Assembly: GCA_039822105.1 (NCBI GenBank) | Contig: JBCBMW010000005.1 | Coordinates: 62,001-126,000 of the forward strand | DNA: 64,000 nucleotides | From: Parvularcula sp039822105 | GTDB lineage: Bacteria > Pseudomonadota > Alphaproteobacteria > Caulobacterales > Parvularculaceae | Direction of reading: 5' to 3' | Shown: positions 1 through 7,547 of the stretch, in pieces | Layout of the letters: each line of letters starts with the position of its first letter | How positions within the stretch are numbered: position 1 is the first letter of the stretch | The notes under the pieces: model-generated | What the model saw: only the letters and a program-made list of their open reading frames with translations | Database searches by the model: none | What the model was told of the DNA's origin: nothing | Made by a program: the position numbers and the translations under genes

Positions 1-37
1 CTTGGGCGAATTGGCTTTTTGAGTCATAGACCGGCAT
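1..37 (-). CDS. N-terminal fragment of an unknown protein, cut by the window edge
   Basis: On the minus strand an ATG at 37-35 opens a frame that stays open to the window edge and begins MPVYDSKSQFAQ. A strong Shine-Dalgarno sequence (GGAGGAAC, complement of 41-48) sits 6 bases upstream, which is the main support. Only 12 residues are visible, so no function can be assigned. If real, it is a further gene of the low-GC element at the left of the window. Confidence 0.4.
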   Translation of the reverse strand, partial: MPVYDSKSQFAQ

Positions 38-170
38 GAAGTTCCTCCGCTCTAGGGGTTTCGATTCCTAGGATTGCTCCGACGCGCCATGACGTGTTCG
101 CTAAGCTGTTTGCAAAGATCTTGCCGTTTGTATTGAAACATACGCTCATCATCTGATTGGTTGAGCCAAC

Positions 171-1715
171 CTAGAAATTCAGTTGCGCGACGAGCTGCAT
201 TCTGACGCCGTCGCCTTCATCGCCATTAAAGTCCTCGCGCGTTATATACAGAACTTCAGCACCAAGATTAAGTTTTTTCTCAGGCGTCCAAAACAGATTG
301 CCGCCGGCTTTGAAGCTGTAAGATAGGCTATCGGGCTCGGCAAGACGGCCCTGGTCGAAATCAAAGACGCTTGCATATCCGGTTGATCGCCAGGCATCTG
401 TCCACCAGTGCTGGTAGCCAATATAGCCCGCCAAAATCTCAGTAGCCTCAATATTGCCGTCGGTATCGACCACGCCTTCCAAACCGACACCGCCGAAACC
501 CGCATACTGCTTAGCGAAACCGGCACCCATCTGACCACCAAATAGAAGCGCATCACGCCGATGAAGGAACGGGATATTGATACGACCCGTGAGGCTACCA
601 CCGCCCGTGAACGTTTTATCCGTGTCAGACTTAAGTTCCAGACCAAGACCTGTTAGGCGCACGTGCCCCCAATCTCCGGTACGCTCAAGGTAACCAACGA
701 CGTTCGGCACAGATTCAGACGCAAACTGAGAGGCATCGCCGGATAGATCGCCAGCGGGGTCCTCAATTCCAACTGCCCACTTCCACTTGTCGCCGATTTC
801 GTCGTACCAACGAATACCTGGCGTACGGAAGACTGGCGCGCCGTGTGGGCCAAGCAGTTCTACGACTTCGGGTATAGAATCTAGATCGGTAAACAGCGAC
901 CAAAACTGACCAACTTGGAGATTACCAATTCCAACGGCCGCGTGTCGGATCCGAACACCATAGTCATTGTTGAATTCGTCCCCGCCGTCGCCAAAGAAAT
1001 CGAATTCAACGAAGGCCCTCAATTGACCTAATTCCTCTGTATCACGACGATAATCAAAATTAAGTTGAGTATCACGGACCGTGAAGCCTAGCTGTTGAGT
1101 GTTGTCATCAATTGATCCATCAAGGGGAATGCTATACGGGATGGCATTGCCCTGAATGCCAATATTATCAAAATCATAGTCGAGCTGAGCCCGCACGAAA
1201 CCGCCTATGCGGAAGGAGCCAGCATCTCCTGGGAAGGTAATTGATCCTTCAAAATCACCGGGCCGTACTATAGCCTGATCGGGGTAACGCCCTATACGGA
1301 AGGCATCAATACCGCCCCTACTGCTGGCCGAGTCACCACTCAACTCTTCAGATGCGGCGCCATCAAACTGACCATCGTCAGACTCGGTCGCCGCGACAGC
1401 CGCAGAACCACGGCCTGCCTCATCAAGCGCAGCATCACCTTTTTTCCTCAATATGCTGATTTCTTCTGACTGTCGCTGAATCTGAACTGATTGCTGATCA
1501 ACGACCCTTGAGAGTTCTTCGAGCTTATCATACAGCTCTTGCAGGTCCTCGTCGCCCGTCGGTGTTTGCGCATGCAACACGGCGGGAAAACCTGTCATCA
1601 TGACCAATAGGCCAACAACAGCCTTGCGCAAGAACGTGAACATATGCCCAAAATTGGAGCCACCCAGCACTATACGTAATTTCCGTAGTACAATTTTCTG
1701 GCGCATATTTCCCAT
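171..1715 (-). CDS. DcaP-like trimeric outer-membrane porin
   Basis: Probable outer-membrane channel. After a hydrophobic signal segment (AVVGLLVMMTGFPAVLHA, cleavage likely before QTPTGDEDL) comes a coiled-coil stretch rich in E, L and Q (ELYDKLEELSRVVDQQSVQI), then a long region of alternating beta-strand character ending in a C-terminal Phe (LVAQLNF), as in outer-membrane barrels. An N-terminal coiled coil before a barrel and the FRIGGFVRAQLDYDFDNIG pattern match the DcaP/phosphate-selective porin type. The ATG at 1715 has GAGG 8 bases upstream. An ATG at 1643 would give a shorter, more ordinary signal peptide but has no ribosome site; an ATG at 1706 and one at 1766 are also possible. The substrate is unknown. 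It is divergent from the SnoaL-like gene. Confidence 0.75.
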   Translation of the reverse strand: MGNMRQKIVLRKLRIVLGGSNFGHMFTFLRKAVVGLLVMMTGFPAVLHAQTPTGDEDLQELYDKLEELSRVVDQQSVQIQRQSEEISILRKKGDAALDEAGRGSAAVAATESDDGQFDGAASEELSGDSASSRGGIDAFRIGRYPDQAIVRPGDFEGSITFPGDAGSFRIGGFVRAQLDYDFDNIGIQGNAIPYSIPLDGSIDDNTQQLGFTVRDTQLNFDYRRDTEELGQLRAFVEFDFFGDGGDEFNNDYGVRIRHAAVGIGNLQVGQFWSLFTDLDSIPEVVELLGPHGAPVFRTPGIRWYDEIGDKWKWAVGIEDPAGDLSGDASQFASESVPNVVGYLERTGDWGHVRLTGLGLELKSDTDKTFTGGGSLTGRINIPFLHRRDALLFGGQMGAGFAKQYAGFGGVGLEGVVDTDGNIEATEILAGYIGYQHWWTDAWRSTGYASVFDFDQGRLAEPDSLSYSFKAGGNLFWTPEKKLNLGAEVLYITREDFNGDEGDGVRMQLVAQLNF

Positions 1716-1872
1716 ACCTGCATCCTCAATGAGAATCGCCCAAGACAGGCGCGCGTCCAATGGCACACGAGCATGGCCGAGGCGATCTTTTACTACCTGT
1801 ACTGAGTAATACCATCAAAGTTCACGGTGATGACGTTGCGCACTGGACTTGATCGCTCAAGCCACATTTCGA

Positions 1873-1885
1873 GACATCGGATGTC
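1873..1885. promoter_or_regulatory. Palindrome between divergent genes
   Basis: GACAT-CGG-ATGTC is a perfect 5-bp inverted repeat in the 280-bp gap between the porin and the SnoaL-like gene. Its position suits an operator for one or both promoters. No regulator gene is adjacent, and a palindrome this short could arise by chance. Confidence 0.25.
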
Positions 1886-1996
1886 GAGCAGAAGCCATTC
1901 AAAACACGTCTAGCTGATAGTAGCCCGTCGATGTTGGTGAAATGAAATCGCCTCACGGTGATCTTTGTACGCGATATTGGCAATTGGACGATAGCT

Positions 1997-2641
1997 ATGA
2001 AGCTTCGAGAATCGAGTTGTGCTTTGGATCGAACAGCAAGGCAAAAGCCACAATCTCTTGCAGCACGTGCCAATCGTTCAGCGGTGATAGCTGCTTCTTG
2101 CAGCCTCTTTATGATGGGCGGCTTCGGCTATTCGACGCTGGCCCAGCAGCCTACGACTTCGCAAGAACAGGAGATGAACAACCGCAACACAATCCCCGAG
2201 AATGTGAAACCGCTTATCATCGCGTCGACAGCAGCGGATCGTGCGCGTGCCGAACAACTCATCGAAGTCTATGAAATTCTGTCGTCTGATCCAAGTCCGG
2301 AGAAGTTGAGCCGATACATCTCTGATCCTTACATTCAACACAGCACGATGGTACCCGATGGTTATATTGGTCTCGCCATGGTGTTTTCGGCAACGGTCGA
2401 TCAGTATCCAGCGGAAATTGATGTTCACCGGATCATGGTGATGGGCGATTGGGCCATGGCGCATGTCAATTTCCGGAACCTTGACACAACAGCTTCAGAT
2501 GATCTGGGTACTGCTGCTGTAGACATATACTTGTTCGGGCCGGACGGAAAGATCGTAGAGCATTGGGACGTGCTGCAAACAGTACCGACTCACTCGGTTA
2601 ATCCGAATGGCATGTTCCGTCAGGTCTATAAAGGGGAGTAG
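1997..2641 (+). CDS. Secreted SnoaL-like (NTF2-fold) protein
   Basis: A 214-residue protein whose C-terminal part (about residues 70-205) resembles the SnoaL-like/NTF2 superfamily: a helical start (RAEQLIEVYEILSSDPSPEK), the YIQHSTMVPDG loop and a closing strand region with IVEHWDVLQTVP. This matches the group annotated as predicted SnoaL-like aldol-condensation enzymes, whose true activity is mostly unknown. The N-terminus has a hydrophobic stretch (AVIAASCSLFMMGGFGYSTL) ending in AQQ, so export to the periplasm is likely. The start at 1997 keeps this signal; an ATG at 1958 adds 13 residues. It ends 4 bases before the CMD-like lipoprotein gene, so the two are probably cotranscribed. Confidence 0.7.
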   Translation: MKLRESSCALDRTARQKPQSLAARANRSAVIAASCSLFMMGGFGYSTLAQQPTTSQEQEMNNRNTIPENVKPLIIASTAADRARAEQLIEVYEILSSDPSPEKLSRYISDPYIQHSTMVPDGYIGLAMVFSATVDQYPAEIDVHRIMVMGDWAMAHVNFRNLDTTASDDLGTAAVDIYLFGPDGKIVEHWDVLQTVPTHSVNPNGMFRQVYKGE

Positions 2642-2645
2642 CACC

Positions 2646-4526
2646 ATGAAGACGTTGTTCTCAATGGCTGCAGCCAGTCTCCTCGCGTGCAATCCCTCGC
2701 CAAGTCTATCACAGGTCGAAGATACGTCTACGCCGTACTATGACCGACAAAAGATTGACGTTAGCAACCTTCGCGACTTTTTTGATGGCCTCCTTATGAG
2801 CGACGCCATCATTCACGCAGACGCGATGTTTGACGCAGAAACAAAATGGAAGCTGACTGTTCGTCAGATGATACGCACTGGGAGCAACCATCACGCCGCT
2901 CGCAGTGCCCGCCAACTTGCGTTGATGGGTGTGCCGCTGAACGAGATATTGGCGATTTGGTCGCCTTCGTACATCGTATCCATCGATGATGAGCGGGCTC
3001 GTGTCGCATTCGAGTACATTGATGCGATCTCTTATCGCCCAGCTCGGGTGACAGGCGACACCCACGCCGCGCTTCGTACGCATTACACCGATCGTCAAAT
3101 CGCGGAGCTCTTTGAGCTAGCAGGCATCAACGCTATGAACGTGATGCATGATAGCATCCTGCCGATTGTCACTGACGAGGAGACTCTCAACTGGGCAATG
3201 TCAAATCTGACATCTGTCGGCTGGGCGCCAGGTCTCAACGCGGCATCAAGCCCTGAAGAGCGGACAGCCAACGCTTTCATAGGCGATGCTATGATGACAG
3301 CCTATCAAGAAGTCCTCACTGCTTGGCAACCAGAGGACTTGGCGGCGGTTGATCCGGAGTTCTCTACAGACTGGGTCAACTATATCACCGGCTATGATAT
3401 CTCGCCGATTACGTTCGATGGCGACAAAGACGGGATAGAGGACCCCTTCGATTTTTACCCGCAGGAGTATCTGAAGTGGGAAGATCCTGATGCCGACGCG
3501 GCCAATCTTCCTCCGCAATCGACTCCGAGGTTCGATGTGGGTGCGTATGATTTTGACTACTACGAACCAGCCTCGTTGGCGGAAACGAGTTATCCCCTCA
3601 GTGATCGAAACAAGTTCGATACGGAATGGACACGCTTCGCTTCGGTTGGAACCGCCAAAATTGAAGCATATTTTTCGTACAATGATCGAGCGCTGAGTAT
3701 GGAAGAGAAGTGGCCAATCTTTTTCGTCTATCAGCTCTCTAGCGGCTGTGGTCATTGTCAAGTACACGGATCTTTCGGTTACTTCGACGCTGTTGAAGAT
3801 GACTACCCGTATGACAGAATTCCCGCTGATGACTTTGAGAAACTGATGGCGCGCATCGAAGGACTGTTTGACTTCGAGCGCTCCAATCTGTTCACGGATG
3901 CCGAAAAGGCTGCCTTTCGCTTCGCTCGTGACGCGGGCAAGATTCCAACGCGAACGACCGCTGCGCATATTGAGGAATTGCGGCGGCATTACTCGGATCG
4001 CGAAATTCAGGAGATTATGACCATCCTGATTTCGGGTGCTTGGCTAGCTTCTGACATGCAGTCCCAGCTGACAGTTACCGATCAGCTGAGTATGTCATGG
4101 GCTCTGAAAAACCTCACCCGATTTGGCTGGAATCCCGGATCTCACCTTGGTTTGCCTAATGAGCAACGCGCCTATCACATGACTGAAATGGCTGACTTTG
4201 CGTTTGCCAAGATGAGTTCAGGAGAGATCATTGATGGCGTTTCTGAATGGCTGGCTTCCGATGTCCCATTAGGGATCGATACTGACGGTGATGGTGTCGA
4301 AGACGGGTATGATGGATTTCCCAGTGACCCCAAAAGATGGGCGGATACGGACGGAGATGGTCGCGAGGACTCGCGAGACCGCGACATTGATGGAGATGGT
4401 CTGTCGAACAGGAAAGAGCGGGATATCGGAACTTTTCCGTACAAAGCGGACTCAGATGGAGATGGTGTGCTCGATCCGGTGGAGATCAAGCAGGGAACCA
4501 ACCCAGTCGATCCTCGCGATTTTTGA
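2646..4526 (+). CDS. Lipoprotein with two CMD/AhpD-like domains and calcium-binding repeats
   Basis: A 626-residue protein starting at the ATG that follows GGGGAG. The N-terminus MKTLFSMAAASLLAC is a lipoprotein signal, so it is probably membrane-anchored in the envelope. Two homologous halves are visible (compare HYTDRQIAELFELAGINAM with HYSDREIQEIMTILISGAW). Each matches the carboxymuconolactone decarboxylase/AhpD pattern. The second half keeps a redox-type motif C368-G-H-C371 followed by a His two residues later; at the aligned place the first half has S80-N-H-H83, so it has lost both cysteines. Between and after the halves are Asp-rich thrombospondin type 3-like loops (DTDGDGVEDG, DSDGDGVLDP), which usually bind calcium. 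The combination is unusual. The function may be peroxidase- or lactonase-like, but this is not shown. Confidence 0.7.
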   Translation: MKTLFSMAAASLLACNPSPSLSQVEDTSTPYYDRQKIDVSNLRDFFDGLLMSDAIIHADAMFDAETKWKLTVRQMIRTGSNHHAARSARQLALMGVPLNEILAIWSPSYIVSIDDERARVAFEYIDAISYRPARVTGDTHAALRTHYTDRQIAELFELAGINAMNVMHDSILPIVTDEETLNWAMSNLTSVGWAPGLNAASSPEERTANAFIGDAMMTAYQEVLTAWQPEDLAAVDPEFSTDWVNYITGYDISPITFDGDKDGIEDPFDFYPQEYLKWEDPDADAANLPPQSTPRFDVGAYDFDYYEPASLAETSYPLSDRNKFDTEWTRFASVGTAKIEAYFSYNDRALSMEEKWPIFFVYQLSSGCGHCQVHGSFGYFDAVEDDYPYDRIPADDFEKLMARIEGLFDFERSNLFTDAEKAAFRFARDAGKIPTRTTAAHIEELRRHYSDREIQEIMTILISGAWLASDMQSQLTVTDQLSMSWALKNLTRFGWNPGSHLGLPNEQRAYHMTEMADFAFAKMSSGEIIDGVSEWLASDVPLGIDTDGDGVEDGYDGFPSDPKRWADTDGDGREDSRDRDIDGDGLSNRKERDIGTFPYKADSDGDGVLDPVEIKQGTNPVDPRDF

Positions 4527-4642
4527 CAGAACAAGTGGCAAGTAACGATCAACGGGTGAGACTGTCCAGTGACCCCCGCTTTTCTTCTCAGTATTATGTA
4601 AAATCACAGTCGTCTCAAGTAACGCTGAGCAAAAGGAGTAGG

Positions 4643-5095
4643 ATGATGAAAATGTCGAAAACACACACCCTCACCCTGAAAGCGTCAGCTGTGCTCTGGG
4701 TCATCTGGGGTCTGGTTCATGTCCTCGGTGGAATCGTGACGATGAGCGTTGATGCAACGTCGGGGTTCCAAGGCATAGCCGCAGCGGTGGACCCGGACGA
4801 ACTGGTAGCCGACTACCACCCGGCTGTCGAAGCGGTCCTCAATCAGCACGGCTGGAATCTGTTTTGGGCAGGCGCTGTGACTATAGTTGGTGCCATTTTT
4901 ATCTGGCGAGAAAACACAACAGCGATATGGGTAACAGCTTTGGTCGGTGGCTTTCTCGATGTTGGGTATTTTGTATTCATCGACCTTGGTGGATTCGGAA
5001 CGTTTTTTCCAGGCACGTCTATGACTTTCGTCTCCGGTAGCGCGATCATTCTTTCATTCTGGGTTTGGTACTCTCAACATAAGTCTGAAAACTGA
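4643..5095 (+). CDS. Small four-helix integral membrane protein, unknown function
   Basis: About 150 residues with four predicted membrane segments: SAVLWVIWGLVHVLGGIVTM, LFWAGAVTIVGAIFIW, IWVTALVGGFLDVGYFVFI and FVSGSAIILSFWVWY. The ATG at 4643 (or 4646) follows AGGAG at 4634-4638. The longer frame from 4523 has no ribosome site and is not preferred. It lies about 115 bases after the CMD-like lipoprotein gene and could share its transcript. I do not recognise the family beyond a generic small membrane protein. Confidence 0.65.
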   Translation: MMKMSKTHTLTLKASAVLWVIWGLVHVLGGIVTMSVDATSGFQGIAAAVDPDELVADYHPAVEAVLNQHGWNLFWAGAVTIVGAIFIWRENTTAIWVTALVGGFLDVGYFVFIDLGGFGTFFPGTSMTFVSGSAIILSFWVWYSQHKSEN

Positions 5096-5661
5096 TGATC
5101 AACAGGTTTCACTCAGTCTAGAAGGCAGAAAAACGTTTCGGCGATCTACTCTTTCCGTCCGATTGTAAACAGGCATCACAAATGATCGGGGTCGAGAATT
5201 TCCTACTACGGTTCGGAAGTAAAGTTGCGATCGTCACACCGGCGACATATGGACAAGTTTGTGAAACGACACATGCGCTCTCTATCGACAGAACTGGGCA
5301 TTTGGCTCGGTCGGCGCAGGCGGCTGGACTTCCTTGTCAGCTTCGATGTGCCCTCCCTCAAGGCTCTTGGTTATACGTGCGGTCGTGGCGGCAAACTCAC
5401 ATGCTAAGCACGGTCAATACACGACGTCAGATGTGTCGCTGGTACAACAGCACGGACTAAAGTGCAGGCGGTTACGACGCCAGGAATGCTCCTAGAGTAT
5501 CACCGAGTATCTCTGAGCGTATCCCGGGGAGTATGCATGGAACAATAGTCGGTGGCCGGATGTTGGCCTCGCTTTTTCTGACTTGACGGCGCTTGACCTT
5601 CGAGAGATCCCATAGAGGGCCGTGAGGCTCTTCCATCGGTCTTTCAATGGAGGAGTCCGCC
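5096..5661. other. 566-base stretch without a confident gene
   Basis: Only short frames occur here: 5182-5460 and 5225-5407 on the plus strand and 5472-5678 on the minus strand. None has a good ribosome site or a recognisable domain. The stretch lies just upstream of the recombinase operon and contains a cluster of short direct repeats at 5495-5535. It may hold the recombinase promoter, regulatory sites or remnants of a decayed gene. Confidence 0.5.
5495..5535. repeat. Cluster of GAGTAT direct repeats, about 10 bp apart
   Basis: GAGTAT occurs at 5495, 5505 and 5529, with a variant GAG-CG-TAT at 5515; three of the four are exactly one helical turn apart. Such phased repeats often bind a protein cooperatively. 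The cluster lies about 130 bases upstream of the small gene that precedes the serine recombinase, so it may be a control or accessory site of the element. This role is inference. Confidence 0.4.
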
Positions 5662-5838
5662 ATGTCCGATGAACACACGGATCAGCCGCCCGAGCCTAGC
5701 ACTCGCTTTGTCGTGAAGATCATTGGCCTCGATCGGCCGCCCATCACTGTGGAGGAACTTCTCTTGCTGGAACGCTTTGCTGGTGATCTCATCGCCGTGT
5801 TGGCCGCCAGCAACGACAACCAGGAGAGCCCCGAATGA
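5662..5838 (+). CDS. Small protein translationally coupled to the recombinase
   Basis: A 58-residue acidic protein. The ATG at 5662 follows a good Shine-Dalgarno sequence (GGAGGAG, 5649-5655), and the stop overlaps the recombinase start (ATGA at 5835-5838), so the two are translationally coupled. The middle (RFVVKIIGLDRPPITVEELLLLERFAGDLIAVLAA) suggests a strand followed by one amphipathic helix. I do not recognise the family. Coupling to a large serine recombinase suggests an accessory role in recombination or its control, such as a directionality factor, but nothing in the sequence proves this. Confidence 0.6.
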   Translation: MSDEHTDQPPEPSTRFVVKIIGLDRPPITVEELLLLERFAGDLIAVLAASNDNQESPE

Positions 5839-7547
5839 AAGCCGTCATTTATGCTAGGGTCTCCACCGGCGAACAGGCCAAGCAAGAGCTGTCGATCCCT
5901 GATCAACTGAACCAGTGTCGGGCCTATTGTGAAGCCAAAGACTTGGTTGTTGTGGGTGAATATATCGACCCTGGCTACAGCGCCACCACCGAAAACCACC
6001 CCGATTATCAACGTATGCTGAGGGATGCGAAACGCACTCCTAAACCATTCGATATGATCATCGTGCACTCCCAATCCCGGTTCGCGCGTGACCTCACTGA
6101 CCTTCTTTACAATGAGCGAACCCTCAAACGTGCAGGCATCAAGATTGTGTCCATTACACAGGATTTTGGCGACAGCGATGCCGCACCGATGATGCGTACC
6201 GTTGTCGGAATGATGGACGAACACCAAAGCCGTAAGACATCGAAACACGTCAAACGCTCAATGGCGGAGAATGCTCGGCAAGGCTTTTGGAACGGAAGCC
6301 GCCCGCCCTTGGGCTATGTCACGTACACAGCTGAGATGAGGGGCAAAAAAGAGAAGAAGAAACTGAAAGAAGATCCCAGCGAAGCCGAGATCATCCGGCT
6401 CATTTTTGCACTCTATACAGAAGGCGAAGACAGTACCGGTCCCCTAGGGGTGAATGCGATCGGTGCAGCGCTTAACGCACGGCGACTGACCAATCGTGGT
6501 CGATCCTTCTCTAAGCAGACAATCGCGAAGATTCTCCGCAACGAGACCTACACAGGCACCTTCTTCTTTGGGAAAAAGAGCGGGAAACCGCCTAGCGAGT
6601 GGATCAGCGTGCCGGTACCGCCCATCATCGACCGGCTGACCTTCGACGCTGCCCAACGGCGTCTTGACCGCCAGCATCCCTTCAAAACGCCGCCCCGCCG
6701 CAGCAACAATCCCGTGCTTTTCAGTGGGCTCGCCGTTTGTGATGCTTGCGGAAAACCGATGCGCCTCGCCACGGGGAAATCGGGTGCGTACCGCAATTAC
6801 AAATGCAGCCAACGGATGGAAAAGGGCTCGGCCATCTGTGCTGGGTGTTCAGTCCCTGAGAGCCTTCTCGACACGGAAGTGCTTGAGGCCTTTGTTGGCC
6901 GTGTCCTGAACACTGATCGTCTCTGTGCGATTGTGCCGGCATTGATCAAGCGCGCTCAAGAGAAAAACTCGGACACCAATACCCGCATCCGACAGCTGAA
7001 GAACCAGCGCTCTGGGATCAAACTCAAGCAGAAGCGGCTCATCACCTTGCTAGAGGACAGCGCCATCAAGGCCGACCAGGACGTGAAGGAACGGCTCACA
7101 GAACATCGCCAGGCCATTGACGAGATCGACCAGCAAATCATCCGCTTAGAAAGCAATCAAGAGCAAAGCATCCCTGAGATCACCGATGGCACGATCGCCC
7201 GCTTCTCCCAGTCGCTCAGATCGCGGCTCACGACAGACAAAGAACCCGCCTTCAGAAAAAACTGTCTTCAGCTCTTCATCGATGAAGTGCGGGTCAGCAA
7301 GACCACCATCACCATCAAAGGCAAAAACCAACGCCTCGCCGCCGCGACCATCGCCACAGCCAAAAACCAAAACGTTCTCTCTTTCGCCCAAGAATGGTGC
7401 GGATGGGGAGACTCGAACTCCCACGCCATAAGACACCAGAACCTAAATCTGGCGCGTCTACCAATTCCGCCACATCCGCACGGAGCGCGCGTGCTAACCG
7501 CTTCGCTGCCCTGTGTCGACCGTCCTTTGGCCCGCGAGGAAAGCTAG
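5835..7547 (+). CDS. Large serine recombinase (site-specific integrase)
   Basis: Catalyses site-specific integration or excision of the element. The resolvase domain (about 1-145) starts MKAVIYARVST, with catalytic S10 and the arginine-containing SRFARDLTDL motif. A recombinase domain follows (about 150-280), then a zinc ribbon with C302-x-x-C305 and later cysteines C324, C335 and C338, and a coiled coil (about 370-442). This is the standard order of the family. Residues from about 521 on are read from the antisense strand of tRNA-Leu (7395 onward) and further host sequence until the stop at 7545-7547, so the last 50 residues are probably not an evolved domain. The gene converges on nnr and their stop codons overlap. 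Confidence 0.9.
   Translation: MKAVIYARVSTGEQAKQELSIPDQLNQCRAYCEAKDLVVVGEYIDPGYSATTENHPDYQRMLRDAKRTPKPFDMIIVHSQSRFARDLTDLLYNERTLKRAGIKIVSITQDFGDSDAAPMMRTVVGMMDEHQSRKTSKHVKRSMAENARQGFWNGSRPPLGYVTYTAEMRGKKEKKKLKEDPSEAEIIRLIFALYTEGEDSTGPLGVNAIGAALNARRLTNRGRSFSKQTIAKILRNETYTGTFFFGKKSGKPPSEWISVPVPPIIDRLTFDAAQRRLDRQHPFKTPPRRSNNPVLFSGLAVCDACGKPMRLATGKSGAYRNYKCSQRMEKGSAICAGCSVPESLLDTEVLEAFVGRVLNTDRLCAIVPALIKRAQEKNSDTNTRIRQLKNQRSGIKLKQKRLITLLEDSAIKADQDVKERLTEHRQAIDEIDQQIIRLESNQEQSIPEITDGTIARFSQSLRSRLTTDKEPAFRKNCLQLFIDEVRVSKTTITIKGKNQRLAAATIATAKNQNVLSFAQEWCGWGDSNSHAIRHQNLNLARLPIPPHPHGARVLTASLPCVDRPLAREES
7395..7479 (-). tRNA. tRNA-Leu (anticodon UAG)
   Basis: On the minus strand the acceptor arms GCGGATG (complement of 7473-7479) and CATCCGC (complement of 7399-7405) pair fully, followed by discriminator A and an encoded CCA (complement of 7395-7397). 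The D arm reads GGCGGAATTGGTAGACGC, typical of leucine tRNAs. The anticodon stem CCAGA/TCTGG encloses the loop TTTAGGT, giving anticodon TAG, which reads CUA. A variable arm and the T arm GGGAGTTCGAGTCTCCC follow. The length of 85 nt including CCA fits a class II tRNA. Its 3' end faces the serine recombinase, making it the likely integration site of the element on the left. Confidence 0.95.

Larger units (their letters stand above)
1..7394. mobile_element. Right end of an integrated element (genomic island) at tRNA-Leu
   Basis: The stretch from the window edge to 7394 reads as less GC-rich than the rest, has loose intergenic spacing and carries accessory genes. Its right boundary is a large serine recombinase immediately beside the 3' end of a tRNA-Leu gene, the usual position of an integrase in a tRNA-targeted element. 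The left attachment site is not in the window: I found no second copy of the tRNA 3' end in 1-7394. The exact crossover point inside or beside the tRNA cannot be told from one junction. It could also be an old island with an inactive recombinase. Confidence 0.6.

Noticed and set aside
3246..3989. 247-residue minus-strand frame
   Set aside because: Antisense to the CMD-like lipoprotein, whose domain repeats show the plus strand is coding.
5182..5460. 92-residue plus-strand frame in the gap before the recombinase operon
   Set aside because: No ribosome site or domain, and composition is not gene-like. It could be a gene remnant, but there is no support.
1..7394. Search for a second copy of the tRNA-Leu 3' end as the other attachment site
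   Set aside because: No copy of the GGGGAGACTCGAAC-like segment was found in this stretch by eye; the other end must lie outside the window.
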